Source of the DNA: Manihot esculenta
Taxonomy: Eukaryota; Streptophyta; Magnoliopsida; Malpighiales; Euphorbiaceae
Reading direction: 5' to 3'
Assembly: GCF_001659605.2 (NCBI RefSeq)
Contig: NC_035166.2
Span: 17,131,003 to 17,195,002, forward strand
Length of the DNA: 64,000 nt
Both the position numbers and the translations under genes were made by a program. This document shows positions 11,002 through 22,912 of the stretch, one piece after another; positions within the stretch are counted from its first letter, which is position 1; each line of letters starts with the position of its first letter. Below the pieces are notes generated by a model that saw nothing but the letters and a program-made list of their open reading frames with translations, did no database searches and was not told the origin of the DNA.

Positions 11002-13878
11002 TTAGATCTCCACATCAGGCTCACTAAGAACCTTGCCTGGATCTGACACGAACTTCCTCAACATTGAAACATGGAAAACCGGATGGATTCTTGCCATTGA
11101 AGCAGACAAATCTAGCTTGTACGACACATTCCCAATCTCCTGTAAGATTTCAAAGGGTCCGATGTATCGTGGGGCTAGTTTACCTTTCTTCCCAAAGCGA
11201 ACCACTCCTTTCATAGGAGACACCTTGAGCAATACCAGATCCCCCTCCTGAAACTCTACTTGCCGTCTGCGGATGTCTGCATAACTCTTCTGTCTGCTTG
11301 CAGTAGTCTTGATCCTCTCTCTGATTACGGGTACCACCCTGCTGGTAATCTCTACTAGCTCAGGCCCTGCCAAGGCCTTTTCTCCAACTTCTTCCCAGCA
11401 AACAGGTGACCTGCACTTCCGTCCATATAAAGCTTCATATGGAGCCATCCCGATGCTAGCATGATGGCTGTTATTGTAGGCAAACTCCACCAAAGGTAGA
11501 TGCTGCCTCCAAGAACCGCCAAAGTCCAGCACACACATTCTAAGCATATCCTCGATAGTCTGGATGGTCCTTTTGGACTGTCCGTCCGTCTGGGGGTGGA
11601 AGGCAGTACTGAAATCCAACCTGGTACGCATGGCATTCTGCAGACTCCGCCAAAACCTGGAGGTGAACTGGGGCCCTCTATCAGACACTATTGAAACAGG
11701 AACCCCATGCAGCCTGACGATCTCATCCACATATACCTGCGCCAACTTGTCCACAGAGTAGCCACTCCTGACAGGGATGAAGTGAGCAGATTTGGTGAGT
11801 CTGTCCACAATCACCCATATGGAGTCCAATCTGTTGGACGTCGCCGGTAACCCCACTACGAAGTCCATAGCTATATTCTCCCATTTCCACTTTGGAATAG
11901 GTAGCGGGTTAAGCATTCCAGCCGGCTTCTGATGTTCCAGTTTCACCCTCTGACACACTTCGCAGGCTGACACAAACTGTGCCACTTCTTTCTTCGTCGC
12001 TGGCCACCAATAAACTTTCTTCAAATCTTGATACATCTTGGTGGCTCCGGGGTGAACGCTGTATCTTGCATTATGAGCCTCCCTCATAATGTCTCCTTTT
12101 AGCCCTATGTCATCTGGTATACAAAGTCTGCTCCCATAGCGGAGGATCCCCTTACTGTCAAATCTGAACTCACTGTCCTTGCCTGACTGAACAGTCCTGG
12201 CAATCTTTACTAACTCTGGGTCCTCATGCTGTTTCTGAGCCACTTGCTCCAGAAACACAGGTGTCACTCTCATCTGGGCCACTAAAGCACCTGTACCAGA
12301 CAACTCCAACTGTAGACCTTCATCAATGAGCTTGTAAAACTCCTTCACCACTGGTCTCCTCTCTGCCGTGATGTGGGATAGACTGCCTAGTGACTTCCGG
12401 CATAGGGCGTCTGCCACGACATTCGCCTTACCCGGATGATACTGAATCTTGCAATCATAGTCGCTCAGCAGCTCTACCCACCTTCTCTGTCTCAAGTTCA
12501 AATCTCTTTGACTCAGGATGTACTGCAGGCTCTTATGATCTGTAAAGATCTCACATTTTACCCCATAGAGGTAGTGCCTCCACATCTTGAGTGCAAAGAT
12601 TACTGCTGCCATCTCAAGGTCATGTGTGGGGTAATTCAACTCATGCTTCTTTAGCTGCCTAGAAGCATAAGCGATCACCCTCTCATTCTGCATTAGTACA
12701 CAACCCAGTCCCACACGGGACGCATCACAAAAGACTGTAAAGTCTTCATCACTAGATGGCAGAGCTAACACTGGTGCTGAAGTCAACCTCTTCTTAAGCT
12801 CTTCAAAACTCTCTTCACACTGGTCGGTCCACACAAACTTCTGATTCTTCCTGGTCAACCTGGTTAGAGGAGCTGCTATTTTCGAGAAGTCCTGAACGAA
12901 CCTCCTGTAGTAACCTGCCAAACCCAAGAAACTCCTGATTTCCGTCACTGAAGTCGGTCTAGGCCAGTTAGCCACAGCTTCTATCTTCTTGGGGTCCACC
13001 TCTATCCCATTCTCTGACACTACATGTCCCAAGAACGAAATGCTCCTCAGCCAGAACTCACACTTAGAGAACTTGGCATACAAGCCATGTTCCCTCAAGG
13101 TCTGCAGAACCAACCTCAGATGATGGGCATGCTCCTCTGCATTCCTAGAATACACTAAGATATCATCTATGAAGACAATAACAAAGTCATCCAGGTATTG
13201 ACTAAACACTCTGTTCATGAGATCCATGAATGCTGCAGGGGCGTTGGTTAACCCGAACGGCATTACAATGAACTCAAAATGCCCATATCTGGTCCTGAAG
13301 GCTGTCTTCGGCACATCCTCTTCTCTTATCCTTAGCTGATGGTACCCCGATCTCAGATCTATTTTGGAGAAACAACCTGCTCCGGCTAGCTGGTCAAATA
13401 GATCGTCGATCCTGGGCAACGGGTACTTATTCTTGGTAGTGACTTTGTTCAACTGCCTGTAGTCGATACAAAGCCTAAGGGATCCATCCTTCTTTCTCAC
13501 AAACAAAACTGGTGCACCCCAAGGTGAGGTGCTCGGTCGGATGAAGCCCTTTTCTACCAGCTCTTGCAACTGTTCTTTCAATTCTTTCAACTCAGCTGGA
13601 GCCATCCTGTAGGGAGGGATAGAAATCAGTCGGGTTCCAGGCATAAGTTCTATCTCGAACTCTATCTCCCTAGCAGGTGGTAAACCTGGCAGCTCGTCTG
13701 GGAAGACGTCTAGAAACTCTCTAACCACTGGCACCGAGGCGGGCTCTCTAACCTGACTGCTAAGCTCTCTCACATGAGCCAAATACCCCTGACATCCCTT
13801 CCTAAGCAACCTACGAGCCTGAAGAGCTGATATCAGACCTCTAGGTGTACCCCTCCTGTCTCCCCTGAAGACAACCTC
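11002..13878 (-). CDS. pol: E3 pol: RT, RNase H and integrase open frame
   Basis: Copies element RNA into DNA and integrates it. The frame is open from 13878 down to the TAA at 11002; the first Met is at 13809, giving 935 codons, but this Met is internal to the natural polyprotein. Counting from it: RT about residues 60-260, with [11 protein letters not shown] and the catalytic [10 protein letters not shown] (FIDD 213-216). RNase H runs about 355-470 ([27 protein letters not shown]). The integrase zinc domain is about 586-620 ([17 protein letters not shown]). In the integrase core the Asp residues are 649 (MDFVVGLP) and 710 (VSDRGPQF). Residue 746, exactly 35 residues further, should be the catalytic Glu but is Lys (GQSKRT). 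[11 protein letters not shown] motif near the end marks the integrase C-terminal domain. Conservation is otherwise excellent. Confidence 0.9.
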   Translation of the reverse strand, partial: EVVFRGDRRGTPRGLISALQARRLLRKGCQGYLAHVRELSSQVREPASVPVVREFLDVFPDELPGLPPAREIEFEIELMPGTRLISIPPYRMAPAELKELKEQLQELVEKGFIRPSTSPWGAPVLFVRKKDGSLRLCIDYRQLNKVTTKNKYPLPRIDDLFDQLAGAGCFSKIDLRSGYHQLRIREEDVPKTAFRTRYGHFEFIVMPFGLTNAPAAFMDLMNRVFSQYLDDFVIVFIDDILVYSRNAEEHAHHLRLVLQTLREHGLYAKFSKCEFWLRSISFLGHVVSENGIEVDPKKIEAVANWPRPTSVTEIRSFLGLAGYYRRFVQDFSKIAAPLTRLTRKNQKFVWTDQCEESFEELKKRLTSAPVLALPSSDEDFTVFCDASRVGLGCVLMQNERVIAYASRQLKKHELNYPTHDLEMAAVIFALKMWRHYLYGVKCEIFTDHKSLQYILSQRDLNLRQRRWVELLSDYDCKIQYHPGKANVVADALCRKSLGSLSHITAERRPVVKEFYKLIDEGLQLELSGTGALVAQMRVTPVFLEQVAQKQHEDPELVKIARTVQSGKDSEFRFDSKGILRYGSRLCIPDDIGLKGDIMREAHNARYSVHPGATKMYQDLKKVYWWPATKKEVAQFVSACEVCQRVKLEHQKPAGMLNPLPIPKWKWENIAMDFVVGLPATSNRLDSIWVIVDRLTKSAHFIPVRSGYSVDKLAQVYVDEIVRLHGVPVSIVSDRGPQFTSRFWRSLQNAMRTRLDFSTAFHPQTDGQSKRTIQTIEDMLRMCVLDFGGSWRQHLPLVEFAYNNSHHASIGMAPYEALYGRKCRSPVCWEEVGEKALAGPELVEITSRVVPVIRERIKTTASRQKSYADIRRRQVEFQEGDLVLLKVSPMKGVVRFGKKGKLAPRYIGPFEILQEIGNVSYKLDLSASMARIHPVFHVSMLRKFVSDPGKVLSEPDVEI

Positions 13879-14628
13879 TCACCCATCCTGACCTCTGAAC
13901 CTGACTACCTTGTCCCTGCAGTCCAAGGTAGCACCATGGGTAGATAACCAGTCCATCCCTAGAATGACGTCAAAATCTGTCAAGTCTAGAACCGCAAGGT
14001 TGGCGGAAAGGCATCTTCCCTCAACAAAGACTGGACTGCACTGGCAGACTGACTCTGCCACTGATGGATCACACTTGGGTCCACTGACCCAGAGAGGACA
14101 CTCTAACTCAGAGATCATCAACCCCAACCTCTGGACGGCTCTCGGAGCAATAAAAGAATGAGATGCACCAAGGTCCATCAAGGCATACACATCTGAACAA
14201 CCAATGACTAAGTTACCTGCCACCACGGTGTTAGATGCATCTGCCTCCTATTGAGTCATCGTGAAGATCCGTGCTGGAGCTGATGGACCTTCACCTCTGA
14301 AACCCGCTGAAGAAGAGGCTGCCCCTCTCCCTCTGCCTCTGCCACTAGCCTGAGTCACGGCTGGAGCTGCTGGTTGAGCCACACTACCAGAAGCTGTCTG
14401 CTAAGACTGTGCTCCAAAAGCTGCCCTAGGACACTCCCGAGCCATGTGTCCCTCTTGCCCGCATCTGAAACAGGCTGCTGTCCCAGCCCGGCAAACTCCC
14501 CTGTGTGGCCTACTACAGTTTGCACAAACTGCATTATCCGCACCAGAGCTCGAGCCACTCCCTAGTCCCAGACTGGACTTGACCTTGTTCCAAAACTTGT
14601 TCTTCTTGGGCTTCCTAGTGGTGTTACT
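13879..14628 (-). pseudogene. E3 gag zinc knuckle and protease
   Basis: In the same frame as gag and pol. The CCHC knuckle CFRCGQEGHMAREC lies near 14441-14485. A Gly/Arg/Ser-rich linker follows, then the aspartic protease: LMDLGASHSFIAPRAV with the catalytic Asp, and later FDVILGMDWLS. The usual DSGA or DTGA reads DLGA. In-frame stops are at 14629-14631, 14401-14403, 14248-14250 and 13879-13881. Two of these (14401, 14248) are TAG where E2 keeps CAG. Confidence 0.85.
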
Positions 14629-15816
14629 CTACTTTTTGCTACCTGAAGCTGCTGCACTCAGAGAAGAAGAGCCTGGGGTCTTGGAACCAGAAGGCTGTGC
14701 CACTGACTGTCTGACTGTTCCCTGAACGATGGCACTGGCCTCCATTTTCCGGGCCATATCCACTATGGCATGGAAGCTCTCCCTATCTGCTGACTGGATC
14801 AAGGAGGAATATCTGGAGTGGAGTTTCATGATATACCTCCTTGAACTTTTCTGGTCTGAGTCAAGGTTTTGCCCTGCAAATGGCAACAGCTCCAAGAATC
14901 TGTCTGTGAACTCCTCTACACCCATCTCATCAGTCTGCCTCAACTGCTCAAACTCTATCATCTTCAGCTCCCTTGAACTATCTGGGAAAGCCCATCCTGC
15001 AAACTCGTTTGCAAACTCCTCCCAAGACATGCTATCCACTTTCGGGTTCACATAATTCTTGAACCACTCTCGTGCCTTCTTGCACTTAAGAGTGAACCCA
15101 GCCATCTGAATGGCTCTACTGTCATCAGCCCCAATCTCATCTGTGATCACCTTAACCCTTTCAAAATACACAAATGGGTCATCCCCTTTTTCATACTGAG
15201 GAGCACCCAATTTCATGTAGTCGGTCATCTTGACCTTGCTCCCACTGGTTGAGCTAGGTCTAGAAGGTTGAGTAACTGGAGCTGCTGGTTCTGTAGGTGG
15301 TGGAGGTGGTGCAACATTTTCTGAGGTAGGGTTTGCTGGATTTGGATAGTAAGGTGGGGGTGGATACATTGGGTATTGTGAATATGGTGGGTAGTAGGGT
15401 GGGTATGGCATCTGTGTGGGATAAGGGATGAAGCTAGGGTAATCCGATGTACCTCCCATCGAATACCCGAGATTTTGTGAGAAGTGTGGGTAGTGGGGTG
15501 GCTGAACAAATCCCGAGGCCTGAGTGCCTCCTTGGGACTCTCCCATTCCCTCTTCTGACATGCTAACTCCCAGACTGCCATCCCTCCTTTGCTCTACATC
15601 CATATCATCCCCCATGTCTTCTGACATTCCTCCTTGAACTGTTCCCCTCACTGATCTGCTCCTACCCAGATCCAGAGACCTTCTAGGGTCTCTTAGTGCT
15701 CTTTCTCTGTTAGATCTACTAGACATTGCCCTAGGCAATGTAGGAGGACGGGCGCTCATGCCCTCATCCTCAGGTGGCACTCCAGTCAATCGTGCAGATC
15801 GACGAGTTCCCCTCAT
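14629..15816 (-). pseudogene. gag: E3 gag
   Basis: Capsid polyprotein. The best start is the ATG at 15816 (MRGTRRSARLTGVPPEDEG), because E2 has the same first residues at 19449; the frame extends 11 codons further upstream. N-terminal third: charged, Arg- and Glu-rich. Middle: a Pro/Tyr-rich stretch (PYPPYYPPYSQYPMYPPPP). From about codon 200: the Retrotrans_gag core (KVKMTDYMKLGAPQYEKG, REWFKNYVNPK, SWEEFANEFAGWAFP, EFTDRFLELLPFAGQ). It ends at TAG 14629 in a basic stretch just before the zinc knuckle. The frame then continues, so the stop is a lesion. Confidence 0.88.
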
Positions 15817-16062
15817 CCTGCTTTCTGAAAGGCAGCACATAACAAGCAAACATTAGCATCATATGGTTCATGTGGGCACACATGAACCCTCATCACATAC
15901 ATCACATATCATTAATGCACATGCATATAATCATGGCATTTCACATCATCATGCAAGACAGGACTCCACATCCTATCCTAGTGGACATGATCTTCCTATT
16001 GTGCTTGACCTTCTATATCATCTATGAGCCCGACACTCTAGGTCCGACCATATGAACCTAGG

Positions 16063-16074
16063 GCTCTGATACCA
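16063..16074 (-). other. E3 primer binding site (iMet tRNA type)
   Basis: TGGTATCAGAGC on the minus strand, three bases inside the 5' LTR. This is the standard plant initiator-Met tRNA primer site. It fixes the element's orientation. Confidence 0.92.
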
Positions 16075-16077
16075 TTC

Positions 16078-18345
16078 TGTAACGACTCGAAAATCGGACC
16101 ACTACCGGCGCTAGGATCCAGATCAGCTTAAGGCCGCCGGGACCCGTAGCAAGCCTGACATGTAACCTGTAAACCTGATTAATCCCATACATGATCAACA
16201 AAAAACATAAAAATTTAAAACTTTTCTTTCATACATTCTATCATACACCAAACTCAACCTGTGCATGCACTGAACATAGTCATAATCATAAACTTGACCC
16301 CTCTGTGGGATCTCATCAATGCCCCCAATGGGTGGCATAACATGTGTTGAGTTGGTTTACATCTACATCATCAAACATCTAAGATCATGTAATAAAAGGG
16401 ATAACAACATCCATAGGGTCAAGCACAACTTCTAATCCTCAATATCATTATACATAACATGACTATTCAAACTTTACATCATCTTACAATTTATCATGTC
16501 CACTTTCTATCTATTACAAACACATGACTTTACTCTTCTTGACTTCTCAGTCTAGCCCGTACCTGCAATCCTGGGGGATTAGGGAAAAGGGGTGAGCTAC
16601 TAGAGCCCAATGAGCAGAATAATAGAAAACAATATTTAAAATCTCATGCCATCATGTAATGCAACACATCACAACAAATCACATCTCGGATGGTATTGTC
16701 ACCAATAGTCCCCTACCTTCCAAAGTGCCGGGACGTAGAATGGGTCAACCGGTCTTTCTCTTAACATAACATAACATAGCATTCCAATGTGCCAGGGACG
16801 TAGAATGGGTACAACCTGGACTTTCTCTTACATCGTGCCAGGGACGTAGAATGGGTACAACCTGGACTTCCATACCATATCATGCCGTAACATCATCATA
16901 CCATATGAGGACTAAAGGATCACCCAATAACCAATCCACATCAACATCATAAATGCAATGCAACATATTCGTGAATTCTAATGCAAACAACCTAATTCAT
17001 CACATGGCATTCATGATGCATGAACATGCTAAAAACTTTATAATTTATTTGCTTTAAATCGTAAAGGTTTATTCTACTCACATCTTGGCTAGCTCTGACA
17101 AAGACTGATGCAGCTAACTCACTGCTGGGGTCCCCGGTTCCTCGGGTCCGAACCTACACAGGTGGACTCAAATGAGGGACCAAACAACTAGAACATAACT
17201 CTAAAAACATCCCCCAAAAACCCCCTAAAACACCTCAAAACAATCATGCAAAATCATGCAAAGGAAGGCTGAACAGGGCAGGTTCGGCGGCACCTTCGGC
17301 GGCCGAAAGTCCCTCCAGAGCCAAAACCCAGGCAGGTTCGGCGACACCTTCAGCGGCCGAAAGTCCCAGACAGAGACGAAAGTCTCTTTTCGGGGGCAGG
17401 CTTCGGCAGCCGAAAGGCTTGCCTCCCCAGCCATGTTCGGCGGCCGAAAGTCCTTCGGCTGCCGAACCTGGTTTCTGCCAAAGGGCAGAAACTTGGCTCC
17501 TCTATGCACATTTGCCTCCAAAACTTCCAATCATGCATAAACCTATTCTACAACACACATACTCAAGCATACAAGCTCCTAGGGGCTTCAAACCAACTAA
17601 AACCCCATCTACAACACAAATCCAACATATATTTCCCATAATCTAACAAAAACCCAAAAACTCATAAAACCCTACACATGCATTTCTACTTCAAGAATCA
17701 ACTTAAAACTTGTTAAAAACATATAGTGAGCTCAAGATCGGCCCTTACCTCTTGAAGATCGAGAGGAAAACGACCCTAGCTCGAAGATGGGAGAGATTTG
17801 AGTTCTTGGACCTCAAAGCTCCAAAACTCGCTTTAAACTTGAAAATCTTCAAAACAAGATGAAAACTCATAAGAAAAACATGAAATCTCGAAGGGAGAAG
17901 CTCAAAACAGAGAAGGGGCGATGGAGAACTCACCTTGGCCGAAAAAGGGAAGAAAAGCTTGCCCGTTTCGGCCATGGGGTCCTTTTATAGGGCTGTCCTT
18001 ACCACCTTTCGGCGGCCTAACGTGCCCCCACAGCGCATGCAAGTTTGGCGGCCGAACATGAGGTTCGGCGGCCGAACCTTGGCTGATTTAAACAAAGCTT
18101 TTGGAGGCCTAAAGCGCTCCCAAAACCTCCCCACGTTCGACGGCCGAACATGACTTTCGGCAGCCGAACCTGGCAAAGTCTCCAAGGCCCTCTCCACTCA
18201 AAACTTGGATTTATTTTCATTAAAAACCATAAAATACATCAAAACATTTTAAGAAAACATGGTTTTACCCTTCTAGAGGTCTTCGACATCCGAGATTCCA
18301 CCGAACGGTAAGAATTCCGATACCGGAGTCTAGCCGGGTATTACA
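16078..18345 (-). repeat. E3 5' LTR
   Basis: 2268 bp, near-identical to 8514-10722. It carries an extra copy of a short repeat near 16815-16865 (GTGCCAGGGACGTAGAATGG). TATA box TATAAAAG at 17982-17989 on the minus strand. Confidence 0.93.
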
Positions 18346-18350
18346 CATTG

Positions 18351-19186
18351 CATTATATGTTATGGATGTGGATGAATGTTGGATGATCCTTTAGTCCTTG
18401 AGGGAAGTCTAGAGGCCCATTCTACGCCCTGGCATGATATATGAGGAAGTCTAGAGGCCCATGCTACGCCCTGGCACCATGTAGGAGAAAGACCAGAGGC
18501 CCATTCTACGTCACTGGCATGATAGTGTTATTGTTAGGTTATGAGAAAGACCAGGAGCCCATGCTATGCCCTGGCACTATTGACATGTATGAGGACTATT
18601 GGTGACAAGTTCATCCTTGATATGACTTGTTTGTGATGTGATGCATTTCATGGAGGCATGTTTTGTTGATTTTATTGGTACTCTACTCACTGGGCTCTAG
18701 TAGCTCACCCCTCTCCTTAACCCCCAGGTTTGCAGGGCCAGAGATAGCATGGGATAGCTACAGGAGTAAATTTATGTAATAGTTCTGTAGTGGACATGTA
18801 TTGTAAAATGATGTAAAGTCATGTAATGTCTATTGGTGATAGAGTTGTGCTTGGCCCTAGAGCTGGTTATTTCCTTTTGTACATGATCTGTATATAATTA
18901 TATTTTATAATGATATATGTTGAGGACCAAGCTTAAAGTATGAAATGATGACCCAACTAGAGCATTTGATGAAGGCTCTAGTATGGGGTTTTATGTTTAC
19001 AGAGTTAATGTGCATGCACAAGTTAAGCTTAATAGATGTAAAGTTTCAAATTTTTATGGAAATTGTTGATCATGTATGGGATTTACCAGGTTTACAGAAT
19101 GCATAGCAGGCTTGCTACGGGTCCCGGCGGCCTTAAGTCGATCTGGATCCTAGTGCCGGTAGCGGTCCGGTCTCCGGGTCGTTACA
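18351..19186 (+). repeat. E2 5' LTR, distal part
   Basis: Continues the E2 5' LTR after E3 and matches 28124-28958 with few changes. At 18400-18600 it holds degenerate tandem units of about 50-70 bp built on AGAGGCCCATTCTACGCCCTG. It ends GGGTCGTTACA at 19186. Confidence 0.92.
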
Positions 19187-19189
19187 GAT

Positions 19190-19201
19190 TGGTATCAGAG
19201 C
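19190..19201 (+). other. E2 primer binding site (iMet tRNA type)
   Basis: TGGTATCAGAGC, three bases after the LTR end, the same as in E3. Confidence 0.92.
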
Positions 19202-19448
19202 CCTAGGTTCATATGGTCGGACCTATAGTGTGTCGGGCTCATAGAGGTCATAGAAGGGCAAGCATAATAGGCAAAAATCATGTCCACTAGGATAGGATGT
19301 AGAGTCCTGTCTTGTTGATGTTATGAAATGCCATGACTGTTTGCATGTGCATTCATGATATGTTATGCATGTTATAGGGTTCATGTGTTTCCACATGGAC
19401 CAAATGATGCTAATATTTATGTGTATGGTTATGTTTTCAGAATTCAGA

Positions 19449-20680
19449 ATGCGAGGTACTCGTCGATCTGCACGATTGACTGGAGTTCCACCTGAGGATG
19501 AAGGCATGAGTGCCCGTCCCCCTACTTTGCCAAGGGCAAGGTCGAGCAGGACAAGCAGAGAAGGGACATCAAGGGACCCTAGAAGGTCTTTTGATGCAAG
19601 CAGAAGAGGAACAGCGCAGGGTGAAGAGCCTGAGGATGTGAGGGAGGCTATGGATGTGGATCAGAGAGAAGGAAGTGTGGGTGTTGGCATGTCTGAGGAG
19701 GGTATGGGAGAGTCTCAGGGAGGCGCTCAGGCCTCGGGGTTTGGTTATCCACCCCAATATCAGCCTTTCTGTCAGGGCCCAGGGTATTCGATGGGAGGGA
19801 CATCAGATTACTCTAGCTTTCACCCATATCCCACTTTCATGCCATATCCTCCTTTTTACCCACCATATCCACAATACCCTATGTATCCACCCTCACCCTT
19901 TTTCCCAAGTCCAGCAACTCCTTATCCAGGAAGTGTTGTACCTCCTCCGCCACCAGCAGAACCAGTTGTTCCTATTATCCCTGTTATCCCAACACCTAGA
20001 CCTAGCTCGCCGGAGAGGAGCAAGGTAAAGATGACAGATTACTTAAAACTGGATGCTCCTAAGTTTAAAACAGGATGTGATCCGTTTGAGTATCTGAAAA
20101 TGGTGAAAATGATAGCAGATGAGCTGGGGGCAGATGATACTAGAGCCATTTAGATGGCGGGATTCACTTTGAAATGCAAGAAAGCAAAAGAGTGGTTTAA
20201 TAACTATGTGGACCCTCGGTTGGAGAGCATGTCTTGGGAGGAGTTTGCTAATGAATTTGCTGGGTGGGCTTTTCCAGATAGCTCTAGAGAGCTGAAGATG
20301 ATAGAGTTTGAACAGCTGAGGCAGTCTGAGGATATGAGTGTCGATGAGTACACTGATAAGTTCTTGGAGTTGTTGCAATATGCGGGTCAGGCTTATGATT
20401 CAGAACAGAAGAAAGCAAAGAGGTATACCATGAGGCTTCATCCCAGGTATTCCTCCCTGATCTTAGCAGCAGAGAGGGAGAGCATCCACGTCATAGTGGA
20501 TGCAGCTAGAAAAATGGAGGCTAGTGCCATTATTCAGGGGACAGTGAAGCAGTCAGGGGCAGTCTTCAGGTTCCAAGACCCCAGGTGGGGGAAAGCTAGA
20601 TCCCTCTTCTCAGGTAGCAGCAGCTTCAGGCAGTAAGAGATGGGGTAAGACAAAGGTCAAGAAGAACAAGTTCTGGAACA
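19449..20680 (+). pseudogene. E2 gag
   Basis: ATG at 19449 (MRGTRRSARLTG), the same start as E3 gag. Pro/Tyr-rich middle (YPPFYPPYPQYPMYPP) and capsid core (KVKMTDYLKLDAPKFK, KEWFNNYVDPR, SWEEFANEFAGWAFP). An in-frame TAG at 20151-20153 replaces the CAG seen in E3 (IQMAGF). Near 20555-20575, after GTVKQSG, the frame shifts by one. The basic tail (KVKKNKFWNKL) then reads in the shifted frame into the zinc-knuckle segment. Confidence 0.87.
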
Positions 20681-21460
20681 AGTTGAATTCAGGTCTGGGT
20701 TTGGGGAGTGGCTCGAGCTCAGGTTCAGGAGGAGCTGAGTGTAAGAAGTGTGGTAGGTCACACAAGGGAGTGTGTCAATTTAGGACTACAGCCTGCTTCA
20801 GGTGTGGGCAGGAGGGACACATGGCTCGGGAGTGTCCAATGGCGCCTTTTTCGGCACCATCCCAGCAGACAGCTCCAGGCAGTATGGCTCAGCCAGCAGC
20901 TCCAGCCATGACTCAGGGTAGTAGCAGAGGCAGAGGGAGAGGAGCAGCCTCTTCTTCAGCAGGTTCTCGAGGTGAAGGTCCATCAGCGCCAGCTCGGATC
21001 TTCACTCTGACACAGCAGGAGGCTAACACATCAAACACCGTGGTGTCAGGTAATCTCATCATTGGGTGTTCTGATGTGTATACTTTATTGGACCCTGGTG
21101 CTTCTCATTCCTTTATTGCACCGAGAGCCGTAGAGAGAGTGGGATTGATGGCTTCTAGGTTAGAGTGTCCCCTTTGGGTCAGTGGGCCCAAGTGTGATCC
21201 ATCAGTGGCAGAGTCAGTCTGCCGGTTTAGTCCTGTGTTCATTGAGGGATGATGCCTTCCAGCCAACCTTGTGGTTCTAGATTTGACGGATTTTGATGTC
21301 ATTATAGGGATGGATTGGCTATCCGCTCATGATGCTACCTTGGACTGTAGAGATAAGGTAGTCAGGTTCAGAGATCAGGATAGGTCAGTGTTTGTCTTCC
21401 GAGGAGATAGGAGGGGTATGCCTAGAGGTTTGATATCAGCCCTGCAGGCTCGTAGGTTGC
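20681..21460 (+). pseudogene. E2 zinc knuckle and protease
   Basis: CCHC knuckle CFRCGQEGHMAREC near 20792-20835, then a Ser/Gly/Arg-rich linker. Protease motif LLDPGASHSFIAPRAV near 21085-21130, where the normal DSGA reads DPGA, and FDVIIGMDWLSAHD near 21293. TGA at 21250-21252 splits it. The catalytic Asp is kept, but the following residue is abnormal, as in E3. Confidence 0.82.
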
Positions 21461-22912
21461 TTAGGAGGGGTTGTCAAGAGTTTTTAGCTCATGTGAGAGA
21501 GCTTGACAGTCAAGTTAGTGAGCCCGCCTCAGTGCCCGTAGTCAGGGAATTTCCAGATGTTTTCCCAGATGAGCTTCTAGGACTACCACCTACTAGGGAG
21601 ATAGAGTTTGAAATAGAAGTCATGCCTGGTACCAGACCGATCTCTATCCCTCCCTACAGGATGGCACCAGCAGAGTTACAAGTGTAACATCCTCAAACCC
21701 ATACAACAAGAGTTAAAGGAACAGTTGCAAGAGTTGGTAGATAAGGGTTTCATCTGACAGAGTACATCACATTGGGGCGCTCCAGTTTTGTTTGTAAGGA
21801 AGAAGGATGGATCCTTAAGACTTTGTATCGACTACAGGCAGTTGAACAAGGTCACTACCAAGAATAGGTATCCTCTACCTAGGATCGATGATCTATTTGA
21901 CCAGCTAGCAGGAGCAGGTTGTTTCTCCAAAATAGATCTAGGATCTGGGTATCATCAGTTGAGAATCAGGGAAGAGGATGTGCCAAAGATAGCTTTCAGG
22001 ACCAGATATGGGCATTATGAGTTCCTAGTGATGCCGTTCGGGTTAACTAATACCCCTGCAGCATTCATGGATCTCATGAACAGAGTTTTCAGTCAGTATC
22101 TGGATCACTTTATTATTGTCTTCATTGATGATATTTTAGTGTATTCCAGGAATGCAGAGGAGTATGCCCATCATCTGAGGCTAGTATTGCAGACCTTGAG
22201 GGAGCATGGCTTGTATTCCAAGTTCTCCAAGTGTGAGTTCTGGTTAAGGTGCATTTCTTTCTTGGGGCATGTTGTGTTAGATCAAGGCATTGAAGTAGAT
22301 CCCAAGAAGATAGAGGCTGTAGCTAGCTGGCCTAGAACCACTTTAGTGATAGAGGTTAAGAGTTTTTTGGGTTTGGCAGGCTATTACAGGCGGTTCGTTC
22401 AGGACTTCTCGAAGATTGCTGCTCCTATGACCAGGTTAACGAAGAAGAATCAGACTTTTGTGTGGTCTGACCAATGTAAAGAAAGTTTTGAAGAGCTCTA
22501 GAAAAGGTTGACTTCAGCACCAGTGTTAGCTCTGCCTATCAACAATGCAGACTTCACAGTGTTTTGTGATGCATCCCGAGTGGGACTGGGTTGTGTGTTG
22601 ATGCAGAATGAGAGGATAATTGCTTATGCTTCTAGGCAGTTGAAGAAGCATGAGATGAATTATCCTACACATGACCTATAGATGGCAACTGTGATCTTTG
22701 CACTTAAGATGTGGCAGCATTACCTTTATGGGGTTAAATGTGAGATCTTCACAGATCATAAAAGCTTGCAGTACATCTTGAGTCAGAGAGAGTTGAATTA
22801 GAGGCAGAGAAGATAGGTAGAACTGCTTAGTGACTATGATTGTACGATTCAGTACCATCCGGGTAAGGCAAATGTTGTAGCTGATACCCTAAGCCGAAAA
22901 TCATTTGGCAGT
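21461..22912 (+). pseudogene. E2 reverse transcriptase and RNase H
   Basis: RT opens with PVVREFPDVFPDELLG and [11 protein letters not shown]. At about 21685-21712 a short foreign insert breaks the frame. RT resumes with [19 protein letters not shown] and keeps the [10 protein letters not shown] catalytic box near 22120-22146. RNase H keeps CDASRVGLG and FTDHKSL. Stops lie near 21757 (FI-stop), 22499-22501, 22678-22680, 22798 and 22815. The gene is dead, but domain order and length are normal for Tekay elements. Confidence 0.87.

Larger units (their letters stand above)
8514..18345 (-). mobile_element. E3: Tekay/Del-type chromovirus, inverted, nested in E2 5' LTR
   Basis: 9832 bp with LTRs at 8514-10722 and 16078-18345, both bounded by TGTAA and TTACA. 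The target duplication is CATTG (8509-8513 and 18346-18350). The undisturbed target is visible in the E2 3' LTR near 28118-28135. On the minus strand the order is 5' LTR, primer site, gag, protease, RT, RNase H, integrase, chromodomain, polypurine tract, 3' LTR. The LTR pair is very similar, with a handful of differences per few hundred bases, so this is one of the youngest insertions here. Confidence 0.95.

Noticed and set aside
11355..12654. ORFs of 60-90 codons on the strand opposite E3 pol, or in other frames of it
   Set aside because: They lack domains and mirror the well-supported pol frame.
19187..19210. tRNA gene fragment
   Set aside because: TGGTATCAGAGC is the complement of the initiator tRNA 3' end used as primer site. 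No cloverleaf is present.
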